A stretch of 64,000 nucleotides of DNA from Muscardinus avellanarius. Taxonomy: Eukaryota > Chordata > Mammalia > Rodentia > Gliridae. Shown one piece after another: positions 53,445 through 63,965 of this stretch; position 1 is the stretch's first letter, and each line of letters starts with the position of its first letter. The stretch covers positions 38,903,831 to 38,967,830 of the forward strand of contig OY726563.1 in the NCBI GenBank assembly GCA_963383645.1. The letters run 5' to 3'. Under the pieces are notes generated by a model, which worked only from the letters and a program-made list of their open reading frames with translations, searched no databases and was not told where the DNA came from. Made by a program: the position numbers and the translations under genes.

Positions 53445-53445
<1 letters not shown>
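53370..53445 (+). mobile_element. ID SINE monomer
   Basis: gggcttgggatatagctcag, gcttgcatagcattgtgggg and ccctggtttccatcc; tail turned into (CA)n. Confidence 0.85.

Positions 53446-53486
<41 letters not shown>
53446..53486 (+). repeat. (CA)n microsatellite
   Basis: About 20 units at the ID 3' end. Confidence 0.97.
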
Positions 53487-53489
<3 letters not shown>

Positions 53490-53760
53490 CACCAAAAGCT
53501 CAACATTTCCTTCTCAAATGGGAAAACACTCCCTATTTTATTTCTCACTGACTTGCAACTATAAAAGCTAAGTTGGGACTTGCTGTTTCAGACTTGTCAG
53601 TAATATTCACAGTGAACTCTACTTGAAGCTCTCCTTGGCCTGAATGGTTTCTACTTGCTCCTCTCCACTACCTTTAATACAATTTTTTCCCACTTGCCTC
53701 ATAAGTTAAGGCAGGCATCTTGATGTCTACGAAATAAATATTTTCACTTGGAAAATAATC

Positions 53761-53974
53761 CCAGCCGGGCGTGGTGGTGCACGCTTGTAATCCCAGCATC
53801 TGGGAGGCTGAGACTGGAGGATCGTGGTTCACGGACAGCCTCAGCTACTACTTAGTGAGGCCCTCTGCAACTCAGTGAGACCTGGTTTCAAAAGAAAGAA
53901 TTAAAAAAAAAAAAACTAGGGCAGGGGGTGTAGCTCAGAGCTCGAATGCCCCTGGGTTCCATCCCCAGACCCGC

Positions 53975-54006
<32 letters not shown>

Positions 54007-54012
54007 GAAAAG
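53761..54012 (+). mobile_element. B1-dID SINE, type B, with long A-rich tail
   Basis: cccagccgggcgtggtggtg, ggttcacggacagcctcagc; tail A12 then (AAAAG)n to about 54012. Intact CpGs and tail suggest a young copy. Confidence 0.94.
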
Positions 54013-54081
54013 AATTCCAAATAATTCACTCATTAGCTTTGTTCAAAACTGCAGTTTGTTGGTTTTGTAAAACCTTTTCAT

Positions 54082-54301
54082 GCTGGGCGCTGTGGTGCAT
54101 GCCGGTAATCTCAGTACCTGAGAAGCTGAGACAGAAGGATTCTGTCTCAGGTTGGAGGCCAGCCTTAGCAATGTGGCAAGGCCCTCCATGACTTAATAAA
54201 CCCCTTTTTCAAAATAAAAAATAAAATATGGTTGGAGGTGTAGCTCAGAGGTAAAACACCCCTGGGTTCCATTCCCCTTACCACACATACCCACATGCAA
54301 C
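54082..54301 (+). mobile_element. B1-dID SINE, type A
   Basis: Flanked by aaccttttcat at 54071-54081 and 54302-54312. It contains a local repeat (ctgtctcag) in the B1 half. Confidence 0.94.
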
Positions 54302-54312
54302 AACCTTTTCAT

Positions 54313-54630
54313 TATAAAATGTAACATAGATACAGAAAGCCCTACAGTGCAATGGAGGTTGTGTCCTCATAACCATTACTCAGGTCAAGAAACAAGCCTT
54401 GGCCAGCCACTCTAAAGCCTCTCAATGTTCCTTTCTCCCAATCTCAATGCCTTCTCCCCCCTCCCAAATAACTGCTATCCTGATTTGCTTTTCATTATAG
54501 TTTTGCCACTGAAGGGTACATGTCAACTCACTCTAGTTTACTCTTGCCTATTAAAAAAAAAGTTGAAGTCTTCTGTTTCTTCTCCATCCTTCTTTTCCCC
54601 TTAAAATTTATCTGTTGAAGAACTCGAGGC
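54313..54630. other. Unassigned; possibly old LINE
   Basis: attactcaggtcaagaaaca and ataactgctatcctgatttg resemble a common old LINE-type repeat, but I cannot name the family. Confidence 0.3.
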
Positions 54631-54631
54631 A

Positions 54632-54836
54632 AGCTCGGCATGACAGCACAACTGCTGGAATGCCAGGATTTGGGAGGCTGAGACAGGAGGATCGCAGGCT
54701 TATGGACAGCCTCAGCAACTTGGCAAGGCCCTCAGCATCCTAGTGAGACCCTACTTCAAAATTAAAATTAAAAAGGGGGCTAGGGAGTGGCTCAGGGAGA
54801 TAATGCCCCTGGGTTCAGTCCCTAGTACCAAAAGGA
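54632..54836 (+). mobile_element. B1-dID SINE with altered B box
   Basis: The usual tgtaatcccag is replaced by gctggaatgccagg; the rest (gggaggctgagacaggagga, gtgagaccctacttc) is regular. Confidence 0.85.
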
Positions 54837-55467
54837 AAACAGAAAGAACCAGGGACTGGCAGAATTTGCCACATTTGGACTTTGTTGGCTCAGCATGCAG
54901 TCATGAGGCAGTTTGGCACGTTCCTTTATATAGGTAGTGTTTTGTTCTTACAATCGTGAGGTTACATAATATCTGAAGGCTTCTCTCTTTATGATATCAG
55001 CAGCTGTTGCCAGTCAAGGCCTGGATCTGCTCATTCACTGGGTGGCTATAAAATGTTGATATTCCAATTCTATTATTTTTATTTGTTTTGTTAATATAAT
55101 TATATAATAACATATTGCCTCTCATTTATAATTGTTACTCAGTGAAAGAGTTCATGCAGTAAACACAAATACATGATTTTTCTCCCTTTATTATCTTTGG
55201 ATGGTGGCAATTAGCTCTTTCAAAATTTAGGAACTCATAGATTTTAACATATTTGATGAGCTTTAACATATTTGATGAGCTTCAATTGCAATTATTATCC
55301 TTTTTGCAGCTCAAATTATCCTAGCTTGAGCCAAGGGAGCCTCTTTCAAATTAGCCCATGTGCCTTTTTGAGTGTCTGTGATGTGTTCAGCCTGGAGTCT
55401 CTTTTTCTATCCTCATCCTGTTTTCTATCAGAATCCTTAGTGCTGATTTAACCACCCTTCTTCTTTA
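54837..55467. other. Unassigned; tandem 19-mer; old-LINE-like end
   Basis: The unit tttaacatatttgatgagc occurs at 55243 and 55262. The segment 55280-55400 (cttgagccaagggagcctct) resembles an old LINE-type repeat, family not determined. Confidence 0.35.
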
Positions 55468-55672
55468 GCTTAAAGCAGTAGTTTTCGAGGTGTGATGTCA
55501 AGCATCATAAACATCACCTGGGAACTTGTTAGAAATACAAATTCTTGCACTCTATTCCAGGTTACTGAATCAGATAATCTGGTGGTGTGGTCCAGAAATA
55601 TATGTGTTTTAAAACTTTCCCAGGTGATTCTGATAAGCTATACAATTCAAGGACCATGGCTAAAAACCAAAC
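55468..55672 (+). mobile_element. MER5A-type hAT MITE
   Basis: catcacctgggaacttgtta, gaaatacaaattcttgcact, tactgaatcagataatctgg and caggtgattctgataagcta match MER5A in order, near full length. Confidence 0.85.
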
Positions 55673-55675
55673 TCG

Positions 55676-55800
55676 GTCTAGGGTGCAGTGGCACATGCTT
55701 GTAAGCCCAGCTCCTTGAGAGGAGGATTGATGCGGAAGGATTGCAGGTTAGAGACCAGCCTCTGCAAATCAGCAAGACTCTGACTCAAAACAAAAATTTA
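55676..55800 (+). mobile_element. B1 half of a dimer, 3'-truncated
   Basis: tagggtgcagtggcacatgc to cagcaagactctgactcaaa, with no ID half. Confidence 0.75.
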
Positions 55801-55983
55801 CTTAATGGGGAGCCAGGTGTGGTGGCATATGCCTGTTATTCCAATACTTGGGAGGCTGAAGGCAGGAGGATCGCAGGTTGTCATCCAAGTTCAGCTACTT
55901 CGTGAAGCTCTCCACAGCTTAGGCCCTGTTTAAAATTTTTTTAAAGGGGGCTAGGAGTGTAGTTCAGAAGTTGAACACCCCCT

Positions 55984-56412
55984 GGAAGCCAGGTATTGTG
56001 GCATATGCTTGTAATCCCAGCATTTGGGAGGCTGAGACAGGAGAATCCTGGTTCTTGGCCAGCCTCAGCTACTTAGTGAGGCCCTTTGCAACTCAGTGAG
56101 ACCCTGGGTCGTTTTTTTTTTTTTTGTTTTGTTTTGTTTTGGTGGTACTGGGGTTCCTGGAAGCCCTTCTACCTTCGGACTACACTCCCAGACCTATTTT
56201 ATACTTTTTATTTGGAGATAGGGTCTCTTAAGCCAGCATGGCTGGCTTCAAACGTGCACGATCCTTCTGTCTCCGCCTCCCAAGCATGGAGATTACAAGC
56301 GTGTGCCACCATGCCTGGCGGGACCCTGTTTTAAAATAAAGAATAAAAATAGGGCTGGGGGAGTAGCTCTGAGGTAGAATGCCCCTGGGTTCCATCCCCA
56401 GAACCGCAAAAA
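55984..56412 (+). mobile_element. B1-dID SINE B of the nest (middle), type B
   Basis: Left part aagccaggtattgtggcata to gtgagaccctgggtc; right part gggaccctgttttaaaataa to gggttccatccccagaaccg. Confidence 0.88.
56110..56320 (-). mobile_element. B1-dID SINE C of the nest (innermost), type S
   Basis: Minus strand: poly-T, ggtactggggttcctggaag, short join gtctcttaagccagcatggc; ends gtgccaccatgcctggc. gaccctg flanks it. Confidence 0.92.
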
Positions 56413-56462
56413 AAGGAAGTAGAACACCTCTAGTTTCAATCTCCACTGCCAAAAACACACAA

Positions 56463-56530
56463 AAAAGTGATGGAAATACAGCTCAGTGGTATAGCACTCT
56501 TGGGTTCCATTCCTAGTACAAGCAAGCAAG
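56463..56530 (+). mobile_element. ID-half-only SINE
   Basis: gaaatacagctcagtggtat and cttgggttccattcctagta with a (CAAG)n end. It shows neither a B1 half nor the gcttgcctagcatg block. Confidence 0.7.
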
Positions 56531-57221
56531 CAAGAACATTTGGAGAGACCCCCTTGGAAGCATTGCTATAGCTCTAGTCTTTGCAAAGATCTGTTGATAT
56601 TCGAATAAAGACTGGCTTTCCTTTCATATATTCTGTCAAAGGTTTATTATAATCAACAATAGTTCTAGAAACAGCATCTCTGGTTCTTTTCATGAGGCTG
56701 CAGCTTTTGTTTTGAGTCAGAGAATGGGAAACCTGTTCTTTTCTGCTAAGGTGAGAGTGTTAACATCTAAATAAGTTCCAGACAGAATCAGTGGGGTGCA
56801 GTGAGCAGTTACTGTGTATCTGCTTAAGGAAAGATTTGATGCTAAAGGACAGGGACCCAATGTGCCTGAGCCATGGCATCTACTCTTAGTGTGGGCACCC
56901 ACTGTAAGGAGACTCAATAAAACAATTAATGCCAAGGTAGGAGCTTGGCTGTGGTTCGCTTCACAGTTCATGTGGCTCAAGATTGGGCTTGGCCTTTGTG
57001 GGGTCTCTCAAAAGGCTCATCTCCATCTTGGACAAGCACTCACATGTTCTTGCTGCTGGCCTAGCCCATCCACAGACAGTGATCAACTGTATTACCTTAC
57101 CTGGTACTTGATGATCAGAGAGAAGCAAGACAAGTTTAGATGCTTAAGCATGGATCTAAATTCCAAGGAACCTGACATTCAACCTCAAATAGAGGAAACT
57201 TAATCTGTATCTAAAATCTAC
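56531..57221. other. Unassigned sequence, 0.7 kb
   Basis: A 129-codon plus frame at 56814-57203 starts at an in-frame ATG but has no recognisable domain and overlaps an antisense 87-codon frame. Confidence 0.4.
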
Positions 57222-57432
57222 AATTTTTTTTTCAGTACTAGGGGTGGAACACAGGGACTTTCTACTTCCAGGCTACACTCCTAGATCTATTTTATATTTT
57301 ATTTGGAAATAGGGTCTCACTAAGTTGCTGAGAGCTTCACTAAGTAGCCAAGGCTGGCTTCAAACCTTTGCAATCCTCCTGTCTCAGCCTCTCAAGTACT
57401 GGGATTACAAATGTGCACCACCACACCCAGCT
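57222..57432 (-). mobile_element. B1-dID SINE, type C, minus strand
   Basis: aggggtggaacacagggact, ccaggctacactcctag; full-length B1 half ending caccaccacacccagc. Confidence 0.92.
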
Positions 57433-58740
57433 CAAATTTAAAATATTTGTTTTACTAAAGACCAGGAAAGGACCTTAGACTTGTGGCCACCCCTTTTTCT
57501 TATCATCAATGTGGCTCTGCACTGAGTGCTTGCGCACACCTCTGTGAACACCAGACACTCCAGATTCCACATCCCATTTTTGTCCATAGCACCACCCTTA
57601 AGGGCAAACACCCTGCCCTTGGGAAGATAGGCCCAGGTTCAAAGACTACATAAACCCAGGAAGTCATCTTTGGGCCACCTGGGCAGGGAATTTCAGATCC
57701 CAGATACTTAGGGCATGACCCAGAAAGAGGTTCATAGCCTCTGGAATGGCAAACCTCCTTGGACTCATGGATTCCTAATTTTATAGAGAGAGGCAGGGCT
57801 AGAGGAGGGCCAAAAATGGATTTGTAAGGAGCAGGAACCAGGTTACCATGTCTAGGGGTGGTACTGGAGGGAGGCAGTGAAGGCAAAATGTGCTCCTGAG
57901 TCCTGAGCTCACAGAGGGAGCAGACACCCTCAGAGGTTTTGGGGTCAGCTTCTGGTTTGCTTAATAAAGACTGCCATTGAAAACATCAGCAAAGGCCCCA
58001 GCTCTAGTTCAATGGTCAGGCTTCAGCAATGAGAAACTGAGCGAGTCCTATCCTTTTCTACCACTCCCTATCCACCAGCACCCTTGCTTCCACACATACT
58101 TTCTGCTAAAGTAAATTTGGAGCCCTACCTTCTACCATTATGAGTCACAAAGAGGAAAAGGGAGGGACACACAGCCCAAAGAGGCATACATCCCTAGATA
58201 TCCATTATATTCATTATACTATTTTCCCCTATTTTATTATGGGTAATATGAAGGCAGACAAGGATAATGGAAAAACTGCAAAATAAAAATCTTACTTTTT
58301 ATTTAACAACACAAGAATAGTATGCCTAGGAAAACTCTAAACCACCAGGCTCTTCCTTTTTAGTTTTCCTGGGGTAGAATGGAGACCTCTATGGAGTTAA
58401 TGATCAATCAGAAGATAATATGGTGCTACAGCAGACTGCACACGCCTATGTGGACAGCGAACACGACAGATGGTGCTGGAGTAGCCTGGCTCCATAGTAT
58501 AAGGAGATAGAAGAGTGAATGAAATAATTACAGTATATGAGAGAAAATATTATAGTAGAGTTACATAGATGATAGAATTGCTCTATAAAAGTAGACATAT
58601 AAACCCCCCTGGGGGAGAAAAATTGTTCAAGACCCACATATACAAAGACCTGGGATTGATATGTTCTTATGTGGACTTTTAAAAGCTTTATTATGGGGGA
58701 GAAGAGAGTAAGATTTCAAAGGGCAAAATCAAAGACCTTC
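57433..58740. other. Unassigned sequence, 1.3 kb
   Basis: The G/C-richer segment 57500-57990 ends with gcttaataaagactgccatt (a poly-A signal on the plus strand). It carries a 126-codon minus frame (57506-57886) without domains. It could be an unrecognised LTR or a transcript remnant. Confidence 0.4.
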
Positions 58741-58895
58741 ACTCCCTCCAAAATTATTTACTGAACACCTACTATATGCCAGGTACTTCTCTGAGGACTT
58801 GAACACAATATTAAATCAAACAGACAAAAATCCCCGCCCTTATGAAGCTCATGTTATTGTGGGAGGGAAATAGGTAATCATGTTTGGCTAGGGAA
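58741..58895 (-). mobile_element. L2 LINE 3' end
   Basis: ttactgaacacctactatat, gccaggtacttctctgagga, aacagacaaaaatccccgcc and cttatgaagctcatgttatt are the reversed L2 end in order. Confidence 0.85.
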
Positions 58896-59219
58896 AGCAC
58901 AGGGGTTTTTTATGCTGTGGAATTAATCTGTTTGGAGTGGGAGATGCATGATGTTATGCATTTGTCAAAACCCACAGAACTTTCACAGCACAAAGAGTGA
59001 ACTTTAATAAATGCAAATTATTTTTTAAAAAATCAACCAGGAGGTCAGGAGATCCCAGGATCAAATGCAGACTATGATCGAATCCAATGGTATTACAAAT
59101 GTAAGATATAACCTCACCGAAGAGACTGGAAACAAAGGATGCAGACATAAGTAAATAATTTTTTTACAACATACACCATAAGACTATAAACAAAAGTCAC
59201 TGTATACTGACTTTAATTC
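58896..59219. other. Unassigned sequence
   Basis: No element recognised. Confidence 0.4.
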
Positions 59220-59361
59220 TTTTGGAAAGATAGTGAGGTGTGATATAGCTGGGTCATTTGATGGATCTATCCCTAGTGCTTTGAGGAACCTCTATACTGA
59301 TCTCCACAGTGGTTGTACTAATTTACAATCCCACTAGAAGTATATAAGAGTTTCCATTTCC

Positions 59362-59568
59362 TGCCAGGCTTGGTGGCTCATGCTTGTAATCCCAGCATTT
59401 GGGAGGCTGAGACAGGAGGATCACGGTTCACGGACAGCCTCAGCTACTTAGTGAGGCCCTTTGCAACTCAGTGAGACCCTGTTTCAAAATAAAGAATAAA
59501 AAATAGGCTGGGGGTGTAGCTCAGAGGTAGAATGCCCCTGGGATCCATCCCCAGTACCGCAAGAAAAA
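59362..59568 (+). mobile_element. B1-dID SINE, type B
   Basis: Flanked by gagtttccatttcc (59348-59361) and gagttcccatttcc (59569-59582). Near-consensus type B with tcacggttcacggacagcct. Confidence 0.95.
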
Positions 59569-59739
59569 GAGTTCCCATTTCCACATATCCTCCCCAGCAT
59601 TTATTATTATTTGTACTGCTGATGATTGCCATTCTAACTGGAGTTAGATGCATTCTCAGTGTAGTTTTGCTTTGCATTACCCCAATTGCTAATGATGCTG
59701 ATCATTGTTTTTATATATTTGTTCGCTGTTTGTATTTCT

Positions 59740-59741
59740 TG

Positions 59742-59796
<55 letters not shown>
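59740..59796 (+). repeat. (TG)n microsatellite
   Basis: About 27 TG units with one TT break, adjoining the following SINE's ID end. Confidence 0.96.
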
Positions 59797-59801
<5 letters not shown>

Positions 59802-59980
59802 TGGATTGAACTCAGGGGCATTCTACATCTGATCTACACAGCCAGCCCTATTTTATTTTTATATTTTCAAACAAGGTCTTGCTAGATTGATGAGAGTCTC
59901 ACTACTGGCCTTAAACTTGTAATTCTCCTCTCTCAGCCTCCCAAGTCCTGGTATTAGAAGCATATGCCACCATACCCAGC
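59797..59980 (-). mobile_element. B1-dID SINE, minus strand
   Basis: ttactatggattgaactcag to catatgccaccatacccagc. tgtatttctt on each side of the (TG)n-SINE unit is the target copy. Confidence 0.92.
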
Positions 59981-60004
59981 TGTATTTCTTCTTTTACCAA
60001 GTGC

Positions 60005-60085
60005 TGTGTGCATGTACATCAATATCAACATGACTTACACTATGATGTGAGGCTATAATGCATCAATAAAAGCATATTTTAAAAA
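60005..60085 (+). mobile_element. Very short L1 3' end
   Basis: gtgtgcatgtacatcaatat, actatgatgtgaggctataa and tgcatcaataaaagc track the last ~75 bases of the L1 family, in the orientation opposite to the surrounding old L1. Confidence 0.65.
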
Positions 60086-60250
60086 TAAGTGTCTATTAAG
60101 TTCAATTGCCCAGTTTTTTTAATTGCCCAGTTTTCAACTAGGTTTTTTTTAGTGTTAAGTTTTTTGAGTTCTTCATATAATCTAGATATTAGTTGTCTAT
60201 AACTAGGGTAAATGAAAAAGATTTTCTTCCTCATCCGTAGTTTTCCAAAA

Positions 60251-60800
60251 TAAGTAGTCAGAATTCTATAGTAATACATGCATATCCATGTTTATAGCTG
60301 CACAATTCACAATAGTCAAATTTAGGAACCAACCTAGGTGTCAATCTACAGATGGTTTGAGAAAGCAAATATGCCACATACATACCATGGAATTTTATTC
60401 AGCCATAAAGCACAAAAATTTGCAGGAAAATGGATGGAATTAGAAACTATTATGCTAAGTAAAATCAGATAGTCTCAAAAAGTAAAGGGTTAAGGTTCTA
60501 TTTTCTGTCATATGTGGAAGCTAGAGAGAAAATAGACAACAAAAAGGAAGTTCAAATAAATGAGAGAGACCAGTAGACTAGTGGATGGGGGTTGGGGGTG
60601 GAGGTGGGAGGATTGAAGAATGAAACAGTCCAAATAATGTTATATCTATATGTCACTACTAACATGTGTTGGGAGAGAGGACAGAAAGGGGGTGGGATAT
60701 GGAAGCAAATATACCAAATACACCAAATACACTTTGAATCTCACTATAATGTATAAGAACAGTGCATTGATAAAAGTATAAAAGTACATAAATGAATGAA

Positions 60801-60835
<35 letters not shown>

Positions 60836-60840
60836 ATGGA
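60251..60840 (+). mobile_element. L1 3'UTR, 5'-truncated, with (AAAT)n
   Basis: gtttatagctgcacaattca, ccatggaattttattcagcc, tatgctaagtaaaatcagat and ctttgaatctcactataatg match the L1 3' region. The tail has expanded to (AAAT)n at 60788-60837. Confidence 0.87.
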
Positions 60841-61189
60841 ACTGTATAAAAACCCTGGACTCTAATCAAGTTGCTTTTCATGGAGTTACAAGTTACTGGG
60901 ATGAGCAAATAAATATATGAACTGATGGGGGAAGTTACAAATAAGGAGAGAAGACTAGAAATTTTAATGATCCATGTGTACTGGATTAAAGTCAGAGGCA
61001 TAAATGTAAAGTCGTATTTAGTTTGCCACAGTTATAGATGGATAGATAAAGAAATAATTATGGATGTGTATGCACGCGTGAATTTTTATATACGTCTATA
61101 TTTTCTGTGTTTGTCCTCTAAGAAAATCTTAAAGATACTCAAGTAGCAACAAGAATACACAGCTCCCTGTTCTTGGTTTCTAATAACAC
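60841..61189. other. Unassigned sequence
   Basis: Short frames only (73 codons at most). Confidence 0.4.
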
Positions 61190-61765
61190 TCTGGAATCTA
61201 AAAGAGTTCATAGAAGAGCAAAATAGTGATTATAGTAGGTCAGAGCAGGTAGGAAAGGGAGGAATAAAGAGAGATTGGTTACAAAGTCACTGCCAGATAG
61301 GAGGAATAAGTTCTGATTGTCTATAAGACAGAAGAGTGATTATGGTTAGTAATATTGTATCATATAAATCAAAAGAGCTAGAAGAAAGCCAGACATGGTG
61401 GTGTTTTACTGGAGCCCCAGCAATTGGGATATTGAGACAGAAGGAGAATAGGTTCAAGGACAGCCTCAGCAACTTAGTGAGACCTTGTTTCAAAATAAAA
61501 ATAAAAATAAAAATGGTTGGGGATGCAGCTCAGAAGTGGAAAATCCCTGGTTTCAAACTCCACTACCAACAAAAGTAGCTAGAAGAGAAGATTTAGAATG
61601 TTCTCATCAGAAAGAAATGATAAGTCTTTGAGATGATGGATAACCCAAGTATCCTGAGTTGATCATTACACAATGAGTAAATATACTAAAACATCATATT
61701 GTTTCCCATAAATATGTACAATTATTAGATGCTAATTTAAAAATTAAAATAAAAGGAAGTATGAC
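61190..61765 (+). mobile_element. Old L1 3'UTR
   Basis: tctaaaagagttcatagaag, gattatggttagtaatattg, and after the SINE gatcattacacaatgagtaa, actaaaacatcatattgttt are old L1 3' phrases. Confidence 0.7.
61389..61576 (+). mobile_element. B1-dID SINE, type A, in old L1
   Basis: Flanked by agctagaagaaag (61376-61388) and agctagaagagaag (61577-61590); B1 box eroded to ggagccccagcaattgggat. Confidence 0.88.
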
Positions 61766-62029
61766 TTTTTTAGATATATGGCTTATTCTAGGGCTGGGAT
61801 AGAAAATATACAGGATGACCCTATAGAGCACCTTGTAATGGCAGAAAGAAAGTACTAAACTAACAGAACAGTGGTGGCATGTCAGAGGGACACAAGGAGC
61901 CAACTGAGAGTTCCAATTGGCCGAGGGTGGAACAATTTGAAAAAGTGAATATATAATATAGTACTGAAATATAATACAGAATATAAAACAGATATATCTA
62001 TGAGTACATACTTAAATACCAAGTGTTAC
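61766..62029. other. Unassigned sequence
   Basis: No element recognised. Confidence 0.4.
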
Positions 62030-62115
62030 AGTCAGCATTCTCATCCATGACCCAAAATACCTAATGACTACAACTCAGAGAAAGATTTCTTTGGTTATAG
62101 TGTGAAGATTCTTTA

Positions 62116-62277
62116 AATTTTTTATTGGTGCATTGTAGTCATACATCTTAAAGGGGTACAAGATGGTGAAAGCATACATGCACAATCTCCTAATTAGTCC
62201 TTAACCAATTCCCACCCCATTCCTTCCCTGACCCTCCTTTTCATGCTTGGCTTAGTGATTGACACTGATATGTTTGT
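62116..62277 (-). mobile_element. Young L1 3' end
   Basis: tttttattggtgcattgtag to ggcttagtgattgacactga. tgaagattctttaa-like copies at 62103-62115 and 62278-62290 flank it. Confidence 0.87.
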
Positions 62278-62560
62278 TGAAGATTTTAATATATTATTTC
62301 CACCAGCTGCCAAGCAGAAGCCAAAGTTCTAGGTCTTTAAGACATCATGGCAGGAGCAGAGAGAAAGGGTAAGAGTTTGTGTTATCTCATGGTGGCTGGA
62401 GAGAGTGAAAACCAACAAGCTGTAGGAGCTGGCCAAAGAAAACTCTGTCTCTGGCTACACCCGCAGAGACCCTTCCCCAGTAACTGAGTTGCACCTCCAC
62501 CATGGCTGTCTCTAGCCCGTAAATTTTGGGGAATATTTTTAATACTTTTATTGGTGTGGG

Positions 62561-62791
62561 AGACACTTTATTTTCATTATTTATTTATTTTGCAGTACTG
62601 GGGATGGAACCCAGGGGCATTCTACCTCTGAGCTACACCAGCCCTATTGCTTATTTCTTATTTTTGAAACAGGCTTTCACTAAGTTGTGGAGGGCCTCAC
62701 TAAGTAGCTGAGGCTGGCTGCAAACCTGCAATCCTCCTGTCTTGGCCTCCTAAGTACTAGGATTATAAGCATGCACTACCACACCTGGCTT
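62561..62791 (-). mobile_element. B1-dID SINE, type A, minus strand
   Basis: gcagtactggggatggaacc to gcactaccacacctggc; flanked by gggagacacttta / gggagacatttta. Confidence 0.93.
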
Positions 62792-62938
62792 ATGGGAGAC
62801 ATTTTAAATCCAAACTATAACTGTAAAACAACTGAACAAAAAAATGGAAAAAACACAAATCTCCTATACAGAATTCCAAGTAATTTACATAGAATCCTTC
62901 CTTAAAGAAGTAGAATGTAATCCCTCTCCTCATACATT

Positions 62939-63147
62939 TTTTGTGTGTATGTGGTACTGAAGGTTGAACCTCAGGGGTATTGGACTTCTGAATTACACCC
63001 TGAGCCCTTTTTACTTTTGTTTGAAACAGAGTCTGTCTAGGTTGCTGACAGCCTCGCCTAATTGCTGAGGCTGGTCTTGAACCTGTAATCCTCCCATCTC
63101 AACCTGCCAAGTACCAGAAATACAGTAGTGTACCACCACACTTAGCT
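62939..63147 (-). mobile_element. B1-dID SINE, minus strand
   Basis: gtggtactgaaggttgaacc to gtgtaccaccacacttagc; diverged. Confidence 0.88.
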
Positions 63148-63394
63148 TCATCTCACACTTTGGGTGTAGTCTACTGTGATTTATTCCCAGAGTAAGAACA
63201 AGAGGGTAAAAGTAGCTTTCTATCAGAGAAACCTGATAAACACTGCCTCCAGTGATCAAGTCAACATCAACAGTGATAAGTCATGTTGTTAGTAAATACC
63301 TTTGGTATGATGTGATGCAAAGGACGCTTTGCCTTTATCTGCTTTCTCCCTAAAATCTACATACTAAGTCTAGCCATGAAAAAACTCCAGGAAA
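63148..63394. other. Unassigned sequence
   Basis: No element recognised. Confidence 0.4.
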
Positions 63395-63965
63395 ACCCAT
63401 ATTGAGGAACATTCTACAAAACACCTGACCAGTATTTCTCAAAATTGTCAAGGTCATCAAGAACAAGAGAAGTCTACGAAACTGTCACAGAATAGAAGCT
63501 TAGGACTCATGACTGAGTGATATCCTGAATGGGATCACAGAAGATCACTATTATAATCTAAGAGACTCTGCATAAAGCATAAGTTTAAAGTATTATATTA
63601 AGCTGGGTGTGTTGCCTCATGACAGTAATCCTAATACTTGAAAGGCTGAGACAAGAGGATCACAGGTTTAAGGCCAGCCTCCACAACTTAGCAAGGCCCT
63701 CAATAACTTAGTAAGACCCTGTTTCAAAATTTTAAAAAATGAAATAGGGCTGGGATATTGGATTCCCAGTACCAAAAGAAAAATACTGTATCAATATTGG
63801 TTCCTTAGTTGTGACAAATGTACCACAGCAATGCAAGATAATAATAGGGAGAACTAAGTAAGGGACACATGGGACCTCTCTGTACTATTTTTGCAACTTA
63901 TCTATAATGATAAAAGTATTCTATAATGAAACATTTACATAAAAATATAACCAAATCATTCTAGA
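63395..63965 (+). mobile_element. Old L1M-type 3' region (tentative)
   Basis: gaggaacattctacaaaaca, caaaattgtcaaggtcatca, gaaactgtcacagaatagaa and, after the SINE, ggttccttagttgtgacaaa, ctctctgtactatttttgca form the ordered end of an ancient LINE-like repeat. Confidence 0.5.
63602..63778 (+). mobile_element. B1-dID SINE, ID half shortened
   Basis: gctgggtgtgttgcctcatg to gattcccagtaccaaaag; the middle of the ID half (gtagctcagaggtagaatg) is deleted. Confidence 0.85.

Larger units (their letters stand above)
55809..56460 (+). mobile_element. B1-dID SINE A of a three-deep nest (outermost)
   Basis: Left part 55809-55983 ends in the ID half (gtgtagttcagaagttgaac); the right part 56413-56460 (agtagaacacctctagtttc) completes it. 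gaagttgaacacc and gaagtagaacacc are the target copies of the element inside. Confidence 0.85.
59220..60250 (-). mobile_element. Old L1 3' region, minus strand, interrupted
   Basis: gggtcatttgatggatctat, gatctccacagtggttgtac, gatgattgccattctaactg, ttgttcgctgtttgtatttc and gttgtctataactagggtaa follow reversed L1 order across two SINEs and a tiny plus-strand L1 end. Confidence 0.8.
62030..62820 (-). mobile_element. MaLR-like LTR, minus strand, with two insertions
   Basis: aagaaagatttctttggtta-like start, catcatggcaggagcagaga, and the final gggagacattttaaatccaa / actataac fit a reversed MaLR LTR. An L1 end and a SINE interrupt it. Confidence 0.5.

Noticed and set aside
56814..57203. 129-codon plus frame
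   Set aside because: No recognisable domain and an overlapping antisense frame; length is within chance for this composition.
57506..57886. 126-codon minus frame in unassigned sequence
   Set aside because: Pro/Cys/Gly-rich, no domain, no splice context, and an ATG start that looks accidental.
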